Source of the DNA: an uncultured Actinomycetes bacterium
GTDB lineage: Bacteria; Actinomycetota; Coriobacteriia; Coriobacteriales; Atopobiaceae
Length of the DNA stretch: 43,966 bases
Direction: 5' to 3'
NCBI GenBank assembly: GCA_900313905.1
Contig: OMTG01000078.1
Span: 1-43,966 of the forward strand
This document shows, one piece after another, positions 39,535 through 43,966 of this stretch. A program made the position numbers and the translations under genes. Each line of letters starts with the position of its first letter. Positions within the stretch are counted from its first letter, which is position 1. The notes beneath the pieces were generated by a model. It had not been told where the DNA came from. It ran no database searches and saw only the letters and a list, made by a program, of their open reading frames with translations.

Positions 39535-39568
39535 AGGAAGGCCTGCTGGAATCCCAGCAGGCCTTCCT
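39535..39568. terminator. Bidirectional terminator
   Basis: AGGAAGGCCTGCTGG and CCAGCAGGCCTTCCT form a perfect 15-base stem with an AATC loop between convergent map and the iron-sulfur aldo/keto reductase gene. Confidence 0.8.
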
Positions 39569-39585
39569 CATAGCGCGGCGATCCT

Positions 39586-40689
39586 TCAGCTGGAGGTGCG
39601 CTCCAGCTCCTTGGCGCACTTCTCCAGAAGGTCCGTGATCGGGAGCTGCTGGGGGCAGGCGCGTTCGCATTGGCGGCAGCGGATGCACGCAGAGGCAGCG
39701 CCTTTGCCTTCTATCGCCTGCGCATAGGCAGCCTGTGCCTCACCCTGCTGTCCGTTGCCGAGCTCCTTGTTCATGGCAGCGAAGATCTCCGGGATGGGGA
39801 TATGCTTCGGGCAGCCTTCGGTGCAGTAATGGCAGGCCGTGCAGGGGATGGTGGAGGAGTTTCCGAGGATGCGCTGCGCTTGCTGGATGATCTCCTGCTC
39901 CTGGCTGTCCAAGGGCCTGAAGTCCTTCATGTAGGAGAGGTTGTCCTGCATCTGAGCGATGTTCGACATGCCCGAGAGCACGCACATGACATTCGGGAGG
40001 GATGCGACGAAGCGGATGGCCCAGGATGCCGGGGAGGCATCGGCATCGTAGGCATGGAAGAGGTCGAGCACCTCCTTCGGAGGATTGGCGAGGTTGCCGC
40101 CCTTCACCGGCTCCATTACGACGACAGGCTTGCCGTGGGCGGTCGCCACATCGTAGTTCGCATGGGATGAGACCTTGGGGCTCTCCCAGTCCGCATAGTT
40201 GATCTGGAGCTGCACGAAGTCGACCTCGGGATGCTCGTCCAGGAGCTTGTCCAGAAGGTCGGGCCCTGCGTGGAAGGAGAAGCCGATGTGCTTGATGAGG
40301 CCAGCCTCCTTCTGCTCGGCGATGAAGTCCCAGGCCTTGAGCTTCTCGTAGCGGGTATAGCTGTTGTTCATGAGGGCATGGAGCAGGTAGTAGTCGAAAT
40401 AGCCGGCTCCGGTGCGCTCGAGGCTCTTGTAGAACTCGTTTCTGGCTGCCTTCTGGGTCGGGGCAACCATCGAGTTCAGCTTCGTCGCAAGCGTAAAGGA
40501 ATCGCGGGGATGGCGCTCGACCAAGGCCTTGCGGACGGCATCCTCCGATCCGGGATAGATGAAGGCGGTATCGAAATAGGTGAAGCCTGCATCGAGGAAG
40601 AGGTCCACCATCTCGCTCGTCTGGGCCATATCGATGAAGAGGCCCTTGCGGGGGAGGCGCATGAGGCCGAATCCAAGCTTTCCTGCCAT
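39586..40689 (-). CDS. Aldo/keto reductase with a C-terminal ferredoxin domain
   Basis: A 367-residue oxidoreductase that joins an aldo/keto reductase barrel (1-280) to a two-cluster 4Fe-4S ferredoxin-like end. The tetrad D40, Y45, K70 and H104 is intact. The first cysteine cluster is CTACHYCTEGCP near 296-307 and the second is CIRCRQCERACP near 341-352. Such proteins are frequent in anaerobes and probably pass electrons between ferredoxin and a carbonyl substrate, but none has a firm role here. The start at 40689 is preceded by AGAAAGG at about ten bases. It is monocistronic, divergent from adenine deaminase and convergent with map. Confidence 0.88.
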   Translation of the reverse strand: MAGKLGFGLMRLPRKGLFIDMAQTSEMVDLFLDAGFTYFDTAFIYPGSEDAVRKALVERHPRDSFTLATKLNSMVAPTQKAARNEFYKSLERTGAGYFDYYLLHALMNNSYTRYEKLKAWDFIAEQKEAGLIKHIGFSFHAGPDLLDKLLDEHPEVDFVQLQINYADWESPKVSSHANYDVATAHGKPVVVMEPVKGGNLANPPKEVLDLFHAYDADASPASWAIRFVASLPNVMCVLSGMSNIAQMQDNLSYMKDFRPLDSQEQEIIQQAQRILGNSSTIPCTACHYCTEGCPKHIPIPEIFAAMNKELGNGQQGEAQAAYAQAIEGKGAASACIRCRQCERACPQQLPITDLLEKCAKELERTSS

Positions 40690-40877
40690 AGCAACCACAG
40701 CCTTTCTGCCGTATTTGGATGAAGTATCGAGCCTGCGCCGGCTGTTTGCAACGGATGGTCGGTAATGTGCTTCCGTCCGTCCAAAGAGGGGCGATGCGTT
40801 CCCCGACAACCTGTTGAAGCACAGGTAGCGTTGCTTCTAGACTCATGAAAATGCCTCTTTTCAAGGGGAAGGAGCAC
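40690..40877. other. Shared 5' region of the AKR and adenine deaminase genes
   Basis: GC-rich divergent region without a gene. Near 40803-40829 CAA-CCTGT-TGAAGC-ACAGG-TAGCG-TTG could fold as two stacked stems in the adenine deaminase leader. I see no clear match to a purine riboswitch and no PurR-like palindrome. Confidence 0.35.
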
Positions 40878-42716
40878 ATGATGCTGAACCACTTCTGCAA
40901 AAAGCCGCTCTGGGAATGCCATCGCACCCTCATCGAGGTCGCCCAGGGAAAGCGTCCCGCCGAGTGCGTCCTGCGCGATGCCAAGCTCGTGAGCGTCACG
41001 ACCCATGAGGTGCTGGAACATGCAGACATCGCCCTGGCTGAAGGACGCGTGGCCTATATCGGGATCTGCGGCCACACCGCCGACCACTGCATAGGACCTG
41101 ACACGTTGGTCTATGACCTGAAGGGGGCCTATGTCGCCCCTGGCTTCATGGATGGCCACATCCATGTGGAGTCTGCCATGGTCGGCCCGTCCCAGTATGC
41201 CCGTGCTGTCGTCCCTCATGGCACGACGGCAATCATGTGGGATCCCCATGAGGCGATGAATGTCGGAGGCGTTGCTGCCCTGAAGGAGCTCATCAAGGAC
41301 TCGAAGCGGGTCCCGCTCAAGTGCATGGTGACGCCGGGATCGTGCGTGCCGGCAGTCCCCGGCTTCGAGGATACGGGCGCCGCGATCGGCGTGGACGACA
41401 TTCGAGAGATGATGGGCTGGGACGAGGTCGTCGGCCTGGGCGAGATGATGAACGACCCGGGTGTCCTTGGCTGCGCAGATCTGCCTCTGGGGGAGATCGA
41501 GGAGACCCTGAAGGCTGGCAAGACCGTGACGGGGCACTTCACGATGGGAGATACGGACTGCGCCCTCGAGGCCTATATCGCATCGGGCGTCTCCTGCTGC
41601 CATGAGTCGGTGACGCGGGAGGAGGCGCTCCAGAAGCTGCGCTTCGGCCAGTATGCGCAGTTCCGCGAAGGCTCTGCCTGGCACAATCTCGAGGAGCTCT
41701 CCCATGCGATCACGGAGCGCACGATCGACACCCGCTTCGTGAATCTCGTGTCAGATGACAACCATCCTGAGACGCTCGTCTCCGAAGGCCATGTAGACCG
41801 GCTGCTCCGGAAGGCGGTCGCCTGCGGCATAGACCCGATTTCCGCCCTCCAGATGGTCACGATCAATGTCGCCCAATGCTTTGGCATCGCCTCCGATATG
41901 GGGTCGGTCACGCCGGGCAAATGCGCCGACCTCGTGGTCTTCACGAGCCTCGGGAGCTTCGATGTGCAGGCCACCTTCATCGACGGTGAGCTCGTGGCTG
42001 AGGATGGGCGCGCCCTCTTCGATCCTGAGCCGTACGCGTGGCCCGAGGAGCTTGGACACTCGATGCATGTGGGACTCTCCATCACGCCGGAGACGTTCCG
42101 GATTCCAGCACGCACTCAGGATGGCACGGTCTTGCCCGACGGAGAGGCGCTCGTCCGTGTCATCACGTCGGCTGGCGGCTCGACGCTCACGAAGGAGGAG
42201 CATCTCACGGTGCCTGTGGAAGGTGGCTGCCTTCTGGCCATGCCCGAGAAGGACATCCTCAAGGCCTTCGTCTTCGAGCGCCATCATGCGACCGGGAACC
42301 ATGCTGCCGGATTCGCGAAGGGCTTCGGCATCCATGGAGCGCTGGCGCAGACGGTCGCCCATGATGCGCACAACCTGCTCGTGGTCGGAGACAACGATGC
42401 GGACATGGCGCTCGCTGCGCAGACCCTCATCGCCTGCGGAGGCGGCGAGGTGGCCGTGGCCGACGGCCAGATCCTCGGGAAGGTCGAGCTGCCGCTTCTC
42501 GGCATCATGTCGCCGCGTCCGGTCGAGGAGGTGGCGGAGGAGGTCGCAACTGTGGAGGATGCCTGGTCGAAGATGGGATGCACGATGCCCAGTCCATTCA
42601 TGACAATGGGGCTGCTGTCACTCGCCTGCATCCCTGAGCTCCGTCTCACTGACCGGGGCTACGTGGACTGCTGCACCTATCGCTTCGTTCCCCTGATCGT
42701 CGAGAACGAGGTGTGA
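40878..42716 (+). CDS. ade: Adenine deaminase
   Basis: A 612-residue amidohydrolase of the adenine deaminase (AdeC) family, converting adenine to hypoxanthine and ammonia for purine salvage. Metal-binding GHIHVES is at 93-99 (H94, H96). Conserved blocks follow: TTAIMWDPHEAMNVGG near 116-131, VPAVPGFEDTGA near 157-168, GLGEMMNDPGVLG near 184-196, HFTMGDTDC near 218, a second His pair near 234-245 (SCCHESVTREEAL), and SDDNHPE near 281 with the catalytic Asp. The C-terminal domain has HHATGNHAAGF. The length is slightly above the common 570-590. GGAAGGAG stands six bases before the chosen ATG; two earlier in-frame ATGs lack one. It ends in a textbook terminator. Confidence 0.93.
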   Translation: MMLNHFCKKPLWECHRTLIEVAQGKRPAECVLRDAKLVSVTTHEVLEHADIALAEGRVAYIGICGHTADHCIGPDTLVYDLKGAYVAPGFMDGHIHVESAMVGPSQYARAVVPHGTTAIMWDPHEAMNVGGVAALKELIKDSKRVPLKCMVTPGSCVPAVPGFEDTGAAIGVDDIREMMGWDEVVGLGEMMNDPGVLGCADLPLGEIEETLKAGKTVTGHFTMGDTDCALEAYIASGVSCCHESVTREEALQKLRFGQYAQFREGSAWHNLEELSHAITERTIDTRFVNLVSDDNHPETLVSEGHVDRLLRKAVACGIDPISALQMVTINVAQCFGIASDMGSVTPGKCADLVVFTSLGSFDVQATFIDGELVAEDGRALFDPEPYAWPEELGHSMHVGLSITPETFRIPARTQDGTVLPDGEALVRVITSAGGSTLTKEEHLTVPVEGGCLLAMPEKDILKAFVFERHHATGNHAAGFAKGFGIHGALAQTVAHDAHNLLVVGDNDADMALAAQTLIACGGGEVAVADGQILGKVELPLLGIMSPRPVEEVAEEVATVEDAWSKMGCTMPSPFMTMGLLSLACIPELRLTDRGYVDCCTYRFVPLIVENEV

Positions 42717-42732
42717 GATCCAGATGAGAGAG

Positions 42733-42761
42733 CCTCCCTGTCCTTGGACGGGGAGGTTTTT
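42733..42761 (+). terminator. Terminator of the adenine deaminase gene
   Basis: CCTCCCTGTCC and GGACGGGGAGG (one G-U pair) are followed by TTTTT, 17 bases after the ade stop. Confidence 0.9.
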
Positions 42762-43519
42762 CATGTCCAGAGCGAGATGTGGAAGCGGGAGGCATCGCTC
42801 ATGGGGGCATCTGTATAAGATCTGAGCTCCTCTTTCGTCACGGCCTGAAGCCCCGCCACCTCGAAGTTCGTCCGGATGCCCTCGAAAGAAGGTACCTCGG
42901 CATCCACGAGGGCGATGGGCTGGAGCTTGGCGGAGCCGATGAAGATGCCGCGGAAGGCGAAGTCCCCCTCGTGGACGTTGAGCCCCAGCTCCTCTTCCAT
43001 CTCGCGGCAGGCGCAGGAGAGGACGGGATTTCCGGCATGCGGGTCACGCTCGTCGAGGGCCCCGGTGGCAGAGACGCTGAAGCTTCCTGCGGAGAGCGCG
43101 ACGGCGCCTGAACGCCTTGCCAGGAGGAAGTGCCTGTCAGGCGTATGGAGCAGGATGGACACGGCGAGGTCGTTGGCGAGCAAGGGATTGGAGAGGATGC
43201 GCAGAGGCTTGCGTTGCAGCTCTTCTATATTCGCCTCGTTGCGGAGACGCTCCTGGAGCTGCCGTGCCTCAGGACTCCATTGCGAGGCCGTGGCGCTGAG
43301 CAGCAGATTGGTCGAGAGCAGATCGAAATAGCAGGACGGCGAGAGCAGGAGATCCAGCTGTCCGTCGCGCTCTTTGATGCCTTCGAGGCGGACTGTTTCA
43401 CCGTTGAAACGCGTCCCGCCATATTGGCTGACGATGAGGGAGCGTTCGTCCTGCGTGAAGAAGGAACGAAACGACGAGGGGACAAGGCGTGTCCTGAAAG
43501 CCTCAGCAGCAAGGAACAT
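42761..43519 (-). CDS. NUDIX-fold hydrolase-like protein
   Basis: A 252-residue protein whose C-terminal half is a NUDIX domain, which usually cleaves nucleoside diphosphates linked to another group. The catalytic helix reads REMEEELGLNV from residue 172, preserving R-E-x-x-E-E; the glycine and preceding loop differ somewhat from the consensus G-x5-E spacing. The N-terminal ~110 residues form a separate domain of beta strands (GGTRFNGETVRLEGIKERDG and SPSCYFDLLSTNLLL) that I cannot name. The start at 43519 is chosen because GAGGGGAG lies directly upstream; an ATG at 43546 lacks a site. Its substrate is unknown. It is convergent with ade, sharing the terminator area. Confidence 0.78.
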   Translation of the reverse strand: MFLAAEAFRTRLVPSSFRSFFTQDERSLIVSQYGGTRFNGETVRLEGIKERDGQLDLLLSPSCYFDLLSTNLLLSATASQWSPEARQLQERLRNEANIEELQRKPLRILSNPLLANDLAVSILLHTPDRHFLLARRSGAVALSAGSFSVSATGALDERDPHAGNPVLSCACREMEEELGLNVHEGDFAFRGIFIGSAKLQPIALVDAEVPSFEGIRTNFEVAGLQAVTKEELRSYTDAPMSDASRFHISLWT

Positions 43520-43966
43520 GGTCTCCCCTCGCAGCAGATTGCGCATCCTGACGTCATTTCAGTCTATGCCACGAAGGCACCAATACAGAAGTGGAGCCAA
43601 CGGATTACCGCCAGCTTTGCAGACAGGTAACATCTGCCGAATGGATATAAAGGATGCCAGAACCCCGTGGATATAATGCAGGCGCTGGGTGGGTATATCT
43701 GCCTAGGCATGGAGCATGCAGGAAACCAGAAACGAAGTCTTACAAGCTCCTAGGGACCGTGTGGTCCGATCCGGGCGCTGGCTGCAAAGGTCGGGTGTCT
43801 TTCTCCCATTTATGTACAAATTGTGAACGCACGGTTTGAGGGCTGCAAAGGCTTTGTAATCGCGTATATTCATTTCTCGCGCCGAGGGGCGGCCGGCAGG
43901 GCGGCCCGGACAGCGCAGGCGAACCCTGAGAACCGGATACTGCGATCTATGAGATCGGAAGACAGA
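43520..43966. other. Gene-free right end, possible rRNA operon leader
   Basis: No gene is visible in these 447 bases. GGACC-GTGT-GGTCC (43753-43766) is a small hairpin. A TATATT (43865-43870) could be a -10. GAACCCTGAGAACCGGATAC (43921-43940) resembles the conserved box found shortly upstream of 16S genes in many actinobacteria, which would fit a contig ending at an rRNA operon. AGATCGGAAGA at 43952-43962 equals the start of a common sequencing adapter. Both readings are tentative. Confidence 0.3.

Noticed and set aside
40803-40829. Purine riboswitch before adenine deaminase
   Set aside because: The conserved loop sequences of the purine aptamer are absent; only a simple hairpin is visible.
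43520-43966. tRNA or rRNA gene
   Set aside because: No cloverleaf, no TTC-containing arm and no 16S core sequence; only a leader-like box at the very end.

Overview
The window is high-GC, densely coded DNA from a fermentative bacterium, most plausibly a gut or oral actinobacterium of the Coriobacteriia (Collinsella/Olsenella/Atopobiaceae type). The basis is gene content and base composition: a PTS, BglG antiterminator, glycerol dehydrogenase, hemerythrin/DUF438 sensor, ferredoxin-type aldo/keto reductase and DUF4143 ATPase. No marker gene allows a firm assignment, and a high-GC Firmicute cannot be excluded. Products are read from motifs only; no database was searched.

Layout. 1-4.8 kb: a HAD phosphatase, a decayed GntR regulator, ydcF, a YunC-like protein, and a BceB-like permease without an ATPase. 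4.8-12 kb: LysR/threonine aldolase (divergent), YihY, a frameshifted DUF1848 gene, a tRNA-dihydrouridine synthase and a glutathione-reductase-like flavoprotein. 12-16.3 kb: DUF438/hemerythrin/PAS protein, glycerol dehydrogenase, an ABM-domain protein and a TMEM175-like protein. 16.3-17.4 kb: a scar of gene remnants (a frameshifted RelB/DinJ antitoxin, an NmrA-type tail and a duplicated 57-bp sequence). 17.4-22 kb: acetyltransferase and alpha/beta hydrolase with a divergent LysR, then a 3-hydroxyacyl-CoA dehydrogenase with a divergent TetR. 22-31.8 kb: two unrelated ATP-binding genes (a DUF4143 AAA ATPase and an AlbA_2/Schlafen-type ATP-binding regulator), each bracketed on both sides by its own repeats. 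Between them lie a SWIM/SNF2 helicase and a MarR-GNAT-PanE operon. 31.8-43.5 kb: a D-2-hydroxyacid dehydrogenase, a BglG/PTS EIIBC/ChbG sugar locus, two aldo/keto reductases, a flavodoxin lipoprotein, a SEC-C methionine aminopeptidase, adenine deaminase and a NUDIX protein. The last ~400 bp have no gene and may lead into an rRNA operon.

Most transcription units are short and end in clear hairpins. Several regulators sit divergent from their likely targets with palindromes between them.

The most unusual signal is the pair of repeat-bracketed NTPase genes. The DUF4143 gene has 23-bp-period iterons (TTAACA.AATATA) on both sides, and one iteron lies between a -35 and -10. The AlbA_2 gene has GATAA-pair repeats on both sides, including a ~166-bp unit nearly identical on the two flanks.
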